A stretch of DNA of 64,000 bases, taken from the NCBI GenBank assembly GCA_030424595.1, contig JAUHWG010000002.1, positions 186,001 through 250,000 on the forward strand, in the 5' to 3' direction. Under the pieces are notes generated by a model. It was not told where the DNA came from. It did not search any database and worked only from the letters and a program-made list of their open reading frames with translations. The stretch comes from Polyangia bacterium (GTDB lineage: Bacteria; Myxococcota_A; Polyangia; Nannocystales; Nannocystaceae). Positions 9,321 through 17,347 of this stretch are shown here, piece by piece. Position 1 is the first letter of the stretch; each line of letters begins with the position of its first letter. The position numbers and the translations under genes were made by a program.

Positions 9321-9347
9321 GTAGTCCTCCTGGAAGACGGTCTTCGC

Positions 9348-10271
9348 CTAGAACCCGGCGAATGTGCTCCGCGCGAGGGCGAGGGCCGCGACCTTGAGCT
9401 TGTCGCGACGCCGCAAGGAAGCCCGGCGGGTGAAGACGTTGAAGTTGCGAGCCCGGATCTCCTGCAGGATCTCGTAGTAGGTGCGACCCATGATCTCGGC
9501 AGGCAGGAGCGCCTGTCGCTTGGTCTGGGGCAGGAGCTTCCAGGCAGCCTGGTACTCACGCTCCGCCGCCGCCGCGAAGTCCGTCGCGATCGCGACGAAG
9601 CGGCCGTCGTAGCGGTAGTCGAAGATGTCCTGAATGCTCGCTCCGTGGCGGCTGAGCAGGTCCTCAGGGATGTAGCAGCGCCCGCGCTGAGCGTCCTCGG
9701 CGATGTCCCGGAGGATGTTGGTGTACTGGAGCGCGAGCCCGAGGTGGATCGCGTAGTCGCGGGCCGCTTCGCTCTGATCGCCGAAGATCGCGATGCAGAG
9801 GAGGCCGACGCAGGATGCGACGCGGTAGCAGTAGAGGCGCAGGGCCTCGGCGTCCTCGTAGGTGGAGCGCTCGAGATCCATCGCGACGCCGGCGATGATC
9901 TCGTCAAAGGCCTCGCGCGGGTAGTCGAAGAGCTTGTGGGTCTCGGCGAGACCGCGGCCGAGGGCGGTGTGCGGCGGGTCCTCGCTGACGTAGGGATCGT
10001 CGTACACCCGCGCGATCTCGCGGCTCCACTCGGAGAGCGCCGCGCTGGCCTTGGCCGCCCCCTCGGGCGTCGGTTCGCGCTCGTCGACGATATCGTCGAC
10101 CACTCGGCAGAACTCGTAGACCTGCTGCAGCGCCTCGCGCTGCTCTGCGCCGAGGAAGAGAAACGCGAACTTGAAGTTCGAGGAGGAGCGCTTGGTCAGC
10201 CGCGTCCAAAGGGCAGCGCCCCGCTGAGGGATCGCGCTCACACGCTCGAAGGGGCCCATCGCCGCGGCCAT
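9348..10271 (-). CDS. hpnD: presqualene diphosphate synthase
   Basis: 307 residues from ATG 10271, one base after the hpnC stop (an in-frame GTG at 10283 would overlap hpnC). It is a trans-isoprenyl head-to-head synthase: the first Asp-rich site is CRVVDDIVDE and the second is NILRDIAEDAQRGRCYIP, both Mg-diphosphate binding. In the HpnCDE route HpnD joins two farnesyl diphosphates into presqualene diphosphate. A GGGGTGAGG stretch upstream can serve as ribosome-binding site. HpnC and HpnD are paralogues; the assignment rests on sequence feel (the CRVVDD form) and on order, and a swap of the two names is the main risk. Confidence 0.88.
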   Translation of the reverse strand: MAAAMGPFERVSAIPQRGAALWTRLTKRSSSNFKFAFLFLGAEQREALQQVYEFCRVVDDIVDEREPTPEGAAKASAALSEWSREIARVYDDPYVSEDPPHTALGRGLAETHKLFDYPREAFDEIIAGVAMDLERSTYEDAEALRLYCYRVASCVGLLCIAIFGDQSEAARDYAIHLGLALQYTNILRDIAEDAQRGRCYIPEDLLSRHGASIQDIFDYRYDGRFVAIATDFAAAAEREYQAAWKLLPQTKRQALLPAEIMGRTYYEILQEIRARNFNVFTRRASLRRRDKLKVAALALARSTFAGF

Positions 10272-10272
10272 C

Positions 10273-11241
10273 TCAGACCTCACCCCGCAGGAGCCTGCGG
10301 CCGAAGGAGAAGAGCGAGCGGACCGCGATCCCGGCGACGTCCCGGCGCTCCAGCGTCGGCCGGAAGCGGAGCACCTCGTAGTCGAGCTCTTCGATCCGAT
10401 CGAGGATCGCCATGCCGCCGCGCCAGGTCGCCTCGAGCTCCATCGACAGGCCCGGGGTGACCTGACGGATCAGCGGACGACCGCGGAGGAAGAGGCCGCG
10501 GGTGCGGGCGACGGAGAAGGCCATCAGCTCCTTGTAGGCCCGGGTGTGACGGCCGGCGAGGAGATCCTCGCGCTCGACGCCAAAGTGGATGAGGTCCTCC
10601 TCGGGCAGGTAGCAGCGCCCGCGGGGGCTGTCGACGCTGAGGTCCTGGAGGAAGTTGGCGATCTGCAGCGCGGTGCAGATCTCATCGCTGTAGCGGTGGA
10701 GGTTCGCCTCGTGATGACCGTGGACGTAGAGCACGAGGCGACCGATGGGGTTCGCCGAGTGGACGCAGTAGTGACGCAGCTCGGAGAAGGTCGAGTAGCG
10801 CCGCTTGGTCAGATCCATGCGGAAGGCGGTCAGGAGGGCCTTGAAGAGGCTGATCGGGATGTTGTGCTGGCGCACCGCGTCGCGCAGGGCGACAAAGACC
10901 GGATGCTGGACCTCGCGGTGGTAGGAGGCCTCGAGCAGCTCCTCCCAGACGTCGAGCGCCTCGACCCTGCGCCCCTCAAAGCGGGGCTCGTCGGCGAAGT
11001 CGTCGGCGGTCCGGGCGAAGGCGTAGATCGCCATCACGTGCGGCCGCAGGTGGGCCGGGAGGAAGCGCGACGCGACCGGAAAGTTCTCGTAGTGGGTGGT
11101 CGCCATCCGCTCGCAGTAGCGGTAGGCGCTCTCGGTCGTCCACGGACCTGCGGGGGCGCCGTCGGGCGCCGGCTGGAGCTCGCTCGTCTCGTACGCGGAG
11201 CTCGGGACAGCGTAGAGGCGGGGTTCGGTTGCACTGACCAT
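10273..11241 (-). CDS. hpnC: hydroxysqualene synthase
   Basis: 322 residues from ATG 11241 with GAGGAG just upstream. It has the typical HpnC opening ENFPVASRFLP and LRPHVMAIYAFARTADDFADE (first Asp-rich site) and IANFLQDLSVDSPRGRCYLP (second). HpnC turns presqualene diphosphate into hydroxysqualene. It starts 23 bp after the stop of the kinase/reductase fusion gene, so mevalonate and squalene steps are very probably on one transcript. Its 3' end touches hpnD. Confidence 0.9.
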   Translation of the reverse strand: MVSATEPRLYAVPSSAYETSELQPAPDGAPAGPWTTESAYRYCERMATTHYENFPVASRFLPAHLRPHVMAIYAFARTADDFADEPRFEGRRVEALDVWEELLEASYHREVQHPVFVALRDAVRQHNIPISLFKALLTAFRMDLTKRRYSTFSELRHYCVHSANPIGRLVLYVHGHHEANLHRYSDEICTALQIANFLQDLSVDSPRGRCYLPEEDLIHFGVEREDLLAGRHTRAYKELMAFSVARTRGLFLRGRPLIRQVTPGLSMELEATWRGGMAILDRIEELDYEVLRFRPTLERRDVAGIAVRSLFSFGRRLLRGEV

Positions 11242-11264
11242 GGATCACTCCTCAAGCCGCACGC

Positions 11265-13526
11265 TTAGGCCTGCGCGGCGCTCTTCTCGGTCTTTCGAAG
11301 CTCTCGTAGGATCGCCGTTGCGCGCTCCTGTTTGATCTCGCCGCTGTCGATGAGGAGGGCGCTTAGAGCTTCGATCTCGGGGCCGACAGCCCCCGCGCCG
11401 ACCGCTAGTGTACGCGCATGCAGCGACATATGCCCGCGCTGGATGCCCTCTGTCGCGAGCGCACGCAGGGCCGCGAGGTTCGACGCGAGCCCCACGGCGG
11501 CCATGACCTGGCCGAGCTCGGCGCTCGATCGACAGCCGAGGATCTCGATCGCCAGGCGTGCCACCGGGTGTACGTGGGTCGCGCCACCCACCATGCCGAT
11601 CGCCATCGGCACTGAGATCTGCCCCTCTAGCCAGCCATCGGCGCCTTTGCGCCAGATCGCGAGCGGGCGGTAGCGGCCGTCCTGCGCCGCGTAGGCGTGC
11701 GCTCCAGCCTCCATCGCCCGCCAGTCGTTGCCCGTGGCCAGGACCACGGCGTCAATGCCGTTCATGATCCCCTTGTTGTGGGTCGCCGCGCGATAGGGAT
11801 CGAGCTCGGCGAAGCGCGAGGCCGAGACGATCCCGTCGACGACCTTCGATCCATCCCAGCCACGGCTCGCGAGGGCTGATGGCGGGATTCGCGCTGTGAC
11901 ATGTGTCCGGCGCCGGTCGGCGAGGTTGCTGAGGATCCGCAGGCCGACGGTCCAGCCGCTGAGCGCCTGCAGGCGGGGCGCGAGGGTCTCGGCGATCGTG
12001 TTGAGGAGGTTTGCGCCCATCGCGTCGCGACAGTCGACGACCACGTGAACGGCGAGCATGTCCTCGGAGAGAACGCGGACCTCGATCGCCCGCGGGCCGC
12101 CGCCTCGGGCGACGAGCCGCGGATGAACGACCTCCGCCAGCTGCAGGAGGTTTCCGCGCTCAGCCTCGATTTGACCGACCGCAGCCGCCGCATCATGGGG
12201 GGAGTCCCCGCGCGTGAGCTGGATCTGGGCGATCATCCACGGCGGATCCGAGTGGGCGACAAAGCCCCCGCCGGCGCGGATCATCTTCGCCGCGTTCGAG
12301 GCGGCCGCGACCACCGAGGCCTCCTCCACCGACATCGGCACCAGATAGTCGACGCCGTTGACCCGGAAGTTCGTCGCCACCCCGATCGGCAGCTCGAGCA
12401 CACCGATCACGTTCTCGATCAGGTGCTCGGCCTGCTCCAGGCCCAGCGCGCCCGAGTCGAGGACGTCAAAGCCGGCGATGTCGAGGTCGCAGGCGGCCGC
12501 GACGGCGCGCCGCCGATCCGCCAGGGGGAGGCGGAAGAGGCCGGCGATACGCGAACACCGGGGCGCATGACGCTCGAGGCGAAGGCCGTCGGCCCCGGCC
12601 TTGAGGGCCGCCAAGAGATCGATCCCGTGGTCGCGGCGGAGCCGATCGCCGAGCACGTCGAGCGCGGCCTGAGAGCGGCTGAAGACGACGACAAGATCGC
12701 CCCCTCCGGCGCCGCTCGGCTTCGCCGCGAGGCCCACCTCGGCCGCGACGGCGATGATCCGCTCGATCGTCGGGGTCAGGATCGGCGCCCCCGAGAGGTT
12801 CTGGAGCGATCGCAGGCCCCGGTTGTGCCGCTCCACGGCGCGCCCGAGGAGGGCGAACGACTCGCTCGGGCCGTCGCCGCCGAGGGCCGCGAGAAAGTCC
12901 TCGCTCGCCCCCCGAAGGTCGGCCATCGCCTGGGCGTAGGGATCGGGATCCGTGACCGCGGCCTCGCGGACCAGCCGCACAAAGGAGGCGGTCGAGGCCG
13001 GCGCACCCGCGTCGACAAAGCCGATCCGGAGCCACTGGGGGAGGGTTGCCGGGCTCACCTCGCCGTCCGCGAAGCGGAGGGTCCCGCCGAACACCGAGGT
13101 CGCGACGTCGGCCCCGCTGCCGCCGCCCTGGGCCCGCCGATGGGCCTCGCGGGCGAGGCCGTAGGCGACCTTGCGCCCGTCGACGCCGCCGATCTCGACG
13201 CCCGCCTGCGCCAGGAGGAAGCCGACGACCGTCGCCGCGACGGCGGCGCTCGATCCCAGGCCGATCTTGCGTGAGCCGAGGCGAAAGCCGCCGGTGTCGA
13301 CGGTCGGGACCGGGCCAGGGGAGGGCAGACCGCGGTCCTTGAGGTAGGCAGAGACCGACGCATGGGCGGCCTCGACCACCTCTGTGACGTGCGAGGGGCG
13401 CGAGGGGCTCCGCTGGGCGTGGGCGCGACAGTCGACCGCGGTGACGACCGCGGTCGCCCCTTCGAGCACCGCGTATTCGCCGATGAGAAACGCCTTGCCC
13501 GGCGCTGAGACGAGGGGGCCGCTCAT
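11265..13526 (-). CDS. phosphomevalonate kinase - class II HMG-CoA reductase fusion
   Basis: One uninterrupted 753-residue frame. ATG 13526 overlaps the mvaD stop (ATGA) and has GGAGGTG upstream. Residues 1-320 are a GHMP kinase: APGKAFLIGEYAVLEG (8-23), GLGSSAAVA (89-97), KPSGAGGGDL (269-278), read as phosphomevalonate kinase because a separate mevalonate kinase lies in the operon. Residues 326-753 match class II (NADH-type) HMG-CoA reductase along their whole length. They include ENVIG (371-375), the E401/E402 site, DAMGAN (501-506), NKGIMNGID (Lys585), TGNDWRA (Asp601) and RGHMSLH (His699). These two enzymes are normally separate. No linker is obvious; the joint is at about 320-328. All catalytic residues are present in both halves. 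Confidence 0.92.
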   Translation of the reverse strand: MSGPLVSAPGKAFLIGEYAVLEGATAVVTAVDCRAHAQRSPSRPSHVTEVVEAAHASVSAYLKDRGLPSPGPVPTVDTGGFRLGSRKIGLGSSAAVAATVVGFLLAQAGVEIGGVDGRKVAYGLAREAHRRAQGGGSGADVATSVFGGTLRFADGEVSPATLPQWLRIGFVDAGAPASTASFVRLVREAAVTDPDPYAQAMADLRGASEDFLAALGGDGPSESFALLGRAVERHNRGLRSLQNLSGAPILTPTIERIIAVAAEVGLAAKPSGAGGGDLVVVFSRSQAALDVLGDRLRRDHGIDLLAALKAGADGLRLERHAPRCSRIAGLFRLPLADRRRAVAAACDLDIAGFDVLDSGALGLEQAEHLIENVIGVLELPIGVATNFRVNGVDYLVPMSVEEASVVAAASNAAKMIRAGGGFVAHSDPPWMIAQIQLTRGDSPHDAAAAVGQIEAERGNLLQLAEVVHPRLVARGGGPRAIEVRVLSEDMLAVHVVVDCRDAMGANLLNTIAETLAPRLQALSGWTVGLRILSNLADRRRTHVTARIPPSALASRGWDGSKVVDGIVSASRFAELDPYRAATHNKGIMNGIDAVVLATGNDWRAMEAGAHAYAAQDGRYRPLAIWRKGADGWLEGQISVPMAIGMVGGATHVHPVARLAIEILGCRSSAELGQVMAAVGLASNLAALRALATEGIQRGHMSLHARTLAVGAGAVGPEIEALSALLIDSGEIKQERATAILRELRKTEKSAAQA

Positions 13527-14527
13527 GGCGACACCTCCACCTGCGCGTCGGGGCCGGGCCGAACCGTGTCGACCGCCAAGACCCCGGGGACGCCGCGGAG
13601 GAGGGCCTCTAGCTTGGGCGCGGTCTCGCTGGCGCAGAGCACCTTGACGTGAGGACCGGCGTCGCTGGTCCCGTAGCCCTCGATCCCGGCCTGGCGCGCC
13701 TCCCAAAGGGCGCGGAGCACCTCCAGCGTCACCCCGTTCCAGTAGAGGATCGGCGGCCGCGTGGCCAGCATGCAGGCGTGCATCTTGAACATGCTCTGCT
13801 CCATGACGGCGCCCAGCGTCGCCAGGTCGCGGGCGGCGAGCGCGGCCTCCCCAGCGGCGAGATCCGCCTCCGAGGTCGCGACCCAAGCGTCGAAGTACGG
13901 CGAGGTCGCCCGGCTCTCCTCCATACCCGCCGTGGAGCCGACCGCCTTCTTGCCCCGCGCGGTGTGGACGACGAGCAAGCGGACGTCCCAGTAGTCGGCC
14001 GGGAAGAGCTGGCGGGCGACACAGTCGCTGCCGTCCGCCAGCTCGCCGCGATCGAGGCGGACAAAACCGCCCCAGAGCGAGCGCGAGGCGGAGCCTGAGC
14101 CGCGGCGGGCGAGGGCGGAGAGCGTCGCCGTCGACGCCTCCAGCTCCAGGGCCCCTGCGCCGGCGAGGGTCAGCGCGGCAAACCCCGAGGCCGAGCTCGC
14201 GAGACCGGCCGATGTCGGCAAGTGGTTGATCGAGTCGACCGCACAGGGCGGACGAGCGCCCTTCTCGCCGCGGGCCGTCCAGATCCGGTCGAGGTGGCGG
14301 AAGACCTTGGTCGCCATCCCGCCCTCGATCGCCTCTCCGTTGAGGGTGAAGACGTCAGCAGGGCTGGGCCCGACCTGAGTCTCGGAGCGCAGCGAGTCGA
14401 GGGTCATCGACAGCGATCCGACCGCCGGCAGGTTGAGGTCGTCCGTCTGACCGGCGACCGCAGCGCGCTTCCCCCAGTACTTGACCAGGGCGATGTTGGA
14501 GTGGGCGATCGCGCGCGCGCTTCTCAT
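13523..14527 (-). CDS. mvaD: diphosphomevalonate decarboxylase
   Basis: 334 residues, a GHMP-fold enzyme that makes isopentenyl diphosphate by ATP-dependent decarboxylation. Family marks: NIALVKYWGKR near the N-terminus, SAGLASSASGFAALT (phosphate loop), GSGSASRSLWGGFV, and the C-terminal TSDAGPHVKVL. ATG 14527 overlaps the mevalonate-kinase stop by four bases (ATGA), and its own stop overlaps the next start the same way, so translation is probably coupled along the operon. Confidence 0.96.
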   Translation of the reverse strand: MRSARAIAHSNIALVKYWGKRAAVAGQTDDLNLPAVGSLSMTLDSLRSETQVGPSPADVFTLNGEAIEGGMATKVFRHLDRIWTARGEKGARPPCAVDSINHLPTSAGLASSASGFAALTLAGAGALELEASTATLSALARRGSGSASRSLWGGFVRLDRGELADGSDCVARQLFPADYWDVRLLVVHTARGKKAVGSTAGMEESRATSPYFDAWVATSEADLAAGEAALAARDLATLGAVMEQSMFKMHACMLATRPPILYWNGVTLEVLRALWEARQAGIEGYGTSDAGPHVKVLCASETAPKLEALLRGVPGVLAVDTVRPGPDAQVEVSP

Positions 14528-15474
14528 CGGACAACCTCAACTTCGAGGGGGACAACGCCGAGCTCGGCGCAGGCCTGACGCAACCCCGAGGGGTCGGTCG
14601 GGGGGAGGGCGATCACGCAGCCACCGCCACCGGCGCCGGTGAGCTTCGCCCCGGCGGATCCGTGGGCGAGAGCCTGCGAGACCAGCTGATCGAGCTTGGG
14701 GGCGCCGACGCCGAGCCCCGACACAAGCTCATGTGAAACCTTCATAACCTCACCCAAGAGCATGAGATCATTGGATATTAATGCGTCGACTCCGAGATCA
14801 ACTGCGACCCCGAGGGCGTCGAGCACCGGGGTCATCAGGCGCGGAAGACGGTCGTGGCGAGCGCGGACCTTCGCGACCTCGACCGCGGTCGAGCGAGGCA
14901 TTCCGCTCGGGAGGATCCACAGCGGGAATCCCGCGCTCATCGCGATCTCCTGGACCGCTTCGCCGCGGACAAAGCGCAGCACACCGCCTCGCGCGGCGAC
15001 AGCGCTGTCGAGGCCCGAGGGCTCTCCGTGAAAGACTCGCTCGCCGACGATCGACGCGTCGATGATCGCGTCGACCGGCGCCTCGGGCGCGACGAGACGG
15101 GCGAGAGCGACTGTCAGCGCCGCCGACGAGCCCAGCCCAGCCCGTGAGGGTAGGTGGGTCTCACCGACAATTCGCCAGCCCGTCCGCGGTCCGTCGAAGA
15201 CATCCAGGACCGCCAGCGCGGCTTGCGCCACAGGGTGCTCGCTGCCTGGCGTGAGCGCCAGCTCGAGCTCCCAGGCGGGGATTGAGAGGCTGATCGCCTC
15301 GGCCGAATTCGGCGATCGCCTCGCCTCGAGGCGGAGCCCCTGCGGCAACCCTGCGGCCAGCGCGGGGTGGCCATAGACCACCGAGTGCTCCCCGAGGAGG
15401 ATCACCTTGCCGAAGGCTTCGGCGGATGGGGCGAGGTCTGAACGCATCGGCGGAGTCGTAGGTTGGATAGACAC
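14524..15474 (-). CDS. mvk: mevalonate kinase
   Basis: 316 residues from GTG 15474, four bases after the fni stop (an ATG at 15447 is possible). GKVILLGEHSVVYGHPALA, then AGLGSSAALTVALARL, then GEPSGLDSAVAARGG and KLTGAGGGGCVIAL are the mevalonate-kinase signatures. It phosphorylates mevalonate at C5. A stretch of about 70 bp (14718-14785) uses TTA, ATA, AAT, GTT and TCA codons that are rare in the neighbouring genes, while the protein there still reads normally; see findings. Confidence 0.94.
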   Translation of the reverse strand: MSIQPTTPPMRSDLAPSAEAFGKVILLGEHSVVYGHPALAAGLPQGLRLEARRSPNSAEAISLSIPAWELELALTPGSEHPVAQAALAVLDVFDGPRTGWRIVGETHLPSRAGLGSSAALTVALARLVAPEAPVDAIIDASIVGERVFHGEPSGLDSAVAARGGVLRFVRGEAVQEIAMSAGFPLWILPSGMPRSTAVEVAKVRARHDRLPRLMTPVLDALGVAVDLGVDALISNDLMLLGEVMKVSHELVSGLGVGAPKLDQLVSQALAHGSAGAKLTGAGGGGCVIALPPTDPSGLRQACAELGVVPLEVEVVR

Positions 15475-15478
15475 GGGG

Positions 15479-16528
15479 CTAGGCGCGCCAGCGATCGAGC
15501 TCCGGCCCGAGGATCCGCTCCGCCTGCTGAAGCTCCGCGACCGTCCGTGAGCCGGTCAGGAGCATCAGACTGCGCACGGTGGCGATGACCTGCTGAAGGA
15601 AGGTGCGCGCGCCGTCGATCCCGCCCGCGCGATGAGCCTTGAGCACCGGCGCCGCCAGGCCGCCAGCGGTCGCTCCGAGCGCGACAGCGCGGGCCACGTC
15701 CGAGCCCCGACGGAGCCCGCCGGTGGCGATGATCTGGAGGCCGAGCCCCTGAAGCTGGAGCACCGAAGCCCCGGTAGGGATCCCCCAATCCCAGAGTTCC
15801 TCAGCGAGCGCCTTCGCCTCTGGAGTCACCGCGCGGTGGGCCTCGACGGCGACCCAGGAGGTCCCGCCCGCGCCGCTGACGTCGACATGGCGGACCCCGG
15901 CGGCGACGAGCTGCTCGCCGACGGCCCGCGAGAGGCCACAGCCGGTCTCCTTGGCGATCACCGGCACCGAGAGTTCGGCGACCAGACGACGAAACACGTC
16001 GAGCCCCCCCGAGAAGTCCCGATCCCCGCCGGGCTGGACGATCTCCATCGCCGGGTTGAGGTGGACGCAGAGCGCGTCGGCGCCGACGTCACCGCAGAGG
16101 TCCTCGATCTGCGCGCTGGTCATCTGCCGCGCCTGCACGAGCCCGAGGTTGCCGAAGAGGAGCACGTTGGGCGCCTGCTCCCGCACCTTGAAGGTCCAGG
16201 CGGTCTCGGGCCGCTCAAACATAGCCCGCTGGGAGCCGAGCCCGATCGCGAGGCCGAGCTCATCGGCGACCTGCGCCAGCTCTTGGTTGATCTTCGCCGC
16301 CTCCTCCGTGCCGCCGGTCATCGCCGAGATAACGACCGGCGCGGTCAGGGTCTTCCCGAGGAGCTTCACGGACGAGTCGACGTCGTCGGCGTGCATCTCC
16401 GGGAGGGCGTTGTGGACGAGCTGCACCTGGTGCAGCAGGGTGGTCTTCTCGCGAAAGCCGACGTTGTCGCCCGCGCACAGGGCGATGTGGTCTTTCTTGC
16501 GCTGAGAGATGTCAAAACGGTCGGCCAT
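15479..16528 (-). CDS. fni: type 2 isopentenyl-diphosphate isomerase
   Basis: 349 residues. An FMN-dependent TIM-barrel enzyme that interconverts isopentenyl and dimethylallyl diphosphate. Seen: RKKDHI near the N-terminus, PVVISAMTGGT, IGLGSQRAM, HLNPAMEIVQPGGDRDF, PVIAKETGCG, VDVSGAGGTSW, and IIATGGLRRGSD. It is the promoter-proximal gene of the operon. A TAGTCT hexamer ends 8 nt before ATG 16528. Confidence 0.95.
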   Translation of the reverse strand: MADRFDISQRKKDHIALCAGDNVGFREKTTLLHQVQLVHNALPEMHADDVDSSVKLLGKTLTAPVVISAMTGGTEEAAKINQELAQVADELGLAIGLGSQRAMFERPETAWTFKVREQAPNVLLFGNLGLVQARQMTSAQIEDLCGDVGADALCVHLNPAMEIVQPGGDRDFSGGLDVFRRLVAELSVPVIAKETGCGLSRAVGEQLVAAGVRHVDVSGAGGTSWVAVEAHRAVTPEAKALAEELWDWGIPTGASVLQLQGLGLQIIATGGLRRGSDVARAVALGATAGGLAAPVLKAHRAGGIDGARTFLQQVIATVRSLMLLTGSRTVAELQQAERILGPELDRWRA

Positions 16529-16837
16529 GGCGCGGGAGACTACTCCTCGGGGTCGCGCTTGCCATGTTCACGCAGCCGCCGCAAGCCGTCGGCGAGCCCC
16601 CGCGGGGGGATGACCAAGCGTGAGGATGTGACATCTGAGCACCCCTTAGGTGCTCCTAGGACCCATTTTGCCTAGGTGATCCATCGCACAAGACCGCTCC
16701 CACCGCGACGTGTGGGACGCGGATCACGGCGATCCTCAGCGTCTCGCGCCGCGACGCCTGTGAAATCCGTGCTCCGCGCGCTCGCCTTCGCACGACTTCT
16801 CGGACCTGCACACGCGGACCCGCGATACACTCCGGCT
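16529..16837. other. divergent intergenic region upstream of the mevalonate operon
   Basis: About 310 bp without a gene between fni (-) and the NTF2-like gene (+). It holds a -10-like TAGTCT for fni (minus strand, 16542-16537), a perfect 7-bp inverted repeat GAGCACC/GGTGCTC with a 5-nt loop (16637-16655), two CCTAGG copies 16 bp apart directly after it (16655 and 16671), and TACACT at 16826-16831. The inverted repeat plus CCTAGG pair could be an operator; no protein is indicated by the sequence. Confidence 0.5.
16826..16837 (+). promoter_or_regulatory. -10-like hexamer of a probable leaderless gene
   Basis: TACACT at 16826-16831 is followed by exactly six bases and then the GTG at 16838. Transcription starting about 7 nt after the hexamer would begin on the start codon. 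The same arrangement recurs at 26358, 32321, 44091 and 44037. Confidence 0.5.
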
Positions 16838-17341
16838 GTGCCCACGGAGCCGCCGAGTCCAGAACCCGACCCCCCGCCAACGCTGAACGAGCGCCTCGAG
16901 GACGTCTGTTCGATCGACGCGATCATCAACGCCGTCTACGAGTCGGTCTCCTTCACCGGAGAAGGAGGACCGGACGCGGCGCGGCTGCGCTCGCTCGTCG
17001 CCGCAGAGGTGCGCCTGCAGAAGGTCGTCGAGGGGGGCAACACCCTCGTCGGCGACATCGACTCCTATCTCGCAGGTGTTGAGACTCAGATCGCCGACGG
17101 CGTGCTCCTCGGCTTTCAGGAGCGCGAGCTCTTCCGCCGCACCGAGGTCTACGGCGGCATCGCCCAGGTCTTCACCACCTACGAGGCCGTCCTCAGCACC
17201 ACCGACGGCGACCGCACGGTCCGCGGGATCAACAGCGTCCAACTGCGCAACGATGGCCGTCGTTGGTGGGTCCTGTCGATCCTCTGGACCGACGAAGAGG
17301 AGGGCGAGCCGCTGCCCTCCGCCTACCTGCCGCGAAGCTGA
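16838..17341 (+). CDS. SnoaL/NTF2-like fold protein
   Basis: 167 residues from GTG 16838; the sequence before it in frame is Arg/Ala-rich and unlike protein. After a Pro-rich N-terminus the pattern is helix-helix then strands: DAIINAVYESVSF, then RTEVYGGIAQVFTTYEAVLSTTD and RGINSVQLRNDGRRWWVLSILWTDE, ending in a short tail. This resembles NTF2-like/SnoaL-type small proteins of unknown function, where the last strands with RWWV are typical. The gene is followed in the same frame by gluQ after only two codons and a TTG. There is no signal peptide, so it is probably cytoplasmic. Confidence 0.7.
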   Translation: MPTEPPSPEPDPPPTLNERLEDVCSIDAIINAVYESVSFTGEGGPDAARLRSLVAAEVRLQKVVEGGNTLVGDIDSYLAGVETQIADGVLLGFQERELFRRTEVYGGIAQVFTTYEAVLSTTDGDRTVRGINSVQLRNDGRRWWVLSILWTDEEEGEPLPSAYLPRS

Positions 17342-17347
17342 CCCGCC

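Noticed and set aside
7989..11241. Hopanoid gene cluster
   Set aside because: Only hpnC, hpnD and hpnE are present. No squalene-hopene cyclase or other hpn gene is in the window, so only squalene formation is supported.
13523..13886. An extended start for the kinase/reductase fusion far upstream of 13526
   Set aside because: The extra residues are Arg/Gly-rich antisense-like sequence over mvaD. ATG 13526 has a good ribosome-binding site and the GHMP family N-terminus.
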